Of a stretch of DNA of 5,244 nt, positions 5,127-5,244 are shown one piece after another (positions within the stretch are counted from its first letter, which is position 1; every line of letters begins with the position of its first letter). The stretch comes from Gammaproteobacteria bacterium (lineage in GTDB: Bacteria; Pseudomonadota; Gammaproteobacteria; Pseudomonadales; Azotimanducaceae). The translations under genes were made by a program, and so were the position numbers. Location: positions 1 through 5,244 of the forward strand of contig JAPOYW010000557.1 of NCBI GenBank assembly GCA_026706425.1, in the 5' to 3' direction. The notes beneath the pieces are model-generated. The model worked only from the letters and a program-made list of their open reading frames with translations, was not told the DNA's origin and searched no databases.

Positions 5127-5244
5127 TCACGCAGCAACCGCGTCAAGTACGTCCTCGAAACGTCGTGCAACGTATTCGTTGCCGCACACCGACTTGATAC
5201 GTTTCCAGCTCTCTCTTAGTTGGGCTACGCGTTCAGAGACATCG
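5127..5244 (-). CDS. C-terminal end of an unidentified protein (runs off the window)
   Basis: On the minus strand the frame is open from the window edge to a TGA at 5127-5129, giving 38 residues. They are well spread between charged and hydrophobic types and look helical: RVAQLRESWKRIKSV, then YVARRFEDVLDAV. This composition looks like a real protein end. The opposite strand is also open here but reads as a Ser/Thr-rich string typical of a shadow. The 'VARRFEDVLDAV' ending is reminiscent of the last helix of some glycosyltransferases, but that is too weak to assign. It precedes the DUF3644 gene on the same strand with a gap of about 157 nt, so the two may or may not share a transcript. Confidence 0.45.
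   Translation of the reverse strand, partial: DVSERVAQLRESWKRIKSVCGNEYVARRFEDVLDAVAA

Noticed and set aside
5011..5244. Plus-strand frame open to the window edge
   Set aside because: Its product is Ser/Thr-rich and lies opposite the more protein-like minus-strand segment. It has no clear start with a ribosome binding site.

Overview
The window is a GC-rich piece of bacterial chromosome. The organism is probably Gram-negative, because the window encodes a secreted c-type cytochrome and a secreted PQQ (quinoprotein) dehydrogenase, which normally work in a periplasm. I cannot name a taxon. The gene mix (nitroreductase, KTSC protein, PQQ dehydrogenase, several toxin-antitoxin genes, a DUF3644 protein) would suit an environmental proteobacterium or a similar uncultivated lineage, but that is a guess.

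Layout from left to right. (1) At 1-411 (+) are the 3' end of a nitroreductase-family gene and, 3 nt later, a small KTSC-domain gene. (2) At 436-918 (+) is a small exported cytochrome c whose first codons lie inside a GC-rich palindrome. (3) At 911-1265 (+) is the remains of a toxin-antitoxin pair: a long inverted repeat, an intact ribbon-helix-helix (MazE-type) antitoxin, and a MazF-type toxin start with an in-frame stop at its ninth codon. The toxin homology ends about 13 nt before the stop codon of the next gene. (4) At 1278-3032 (-) is a complete PQQ-dependent dehydrogenase carrying a WDLD motif that matches the lanthanide-ligand Asp signature. (5) At 3033-3140 is a short divergent promoter region. 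(6) At 3141-3835 (+) is an apparently intact FitAB/VapBC-type pair with a 4-nt ATGA overlap. (7) At 3971-4969 (-) is a DUF3644-family protein with an R-x4-H (HEPN-like) motif in noticeably less GC-rich DNA. (8) At 5127-5244 (-) is the C-terminal end of an unrecognised gene that runs off the window.

The cytochrome is a plausible electron acceptor for the PQQ dehydrogenase, but the two genes converge and the broken toxin-antitoxin module lies between them. The right half (FitAB plus the DUF3644 protein in lower-GC DNA) looks like an accessory patch. The two items most worth following up are the decayed MazEF-type module at the edge of the dehydrogenase gene and the possible HEPN ribonuclease of the DUF3644 family.
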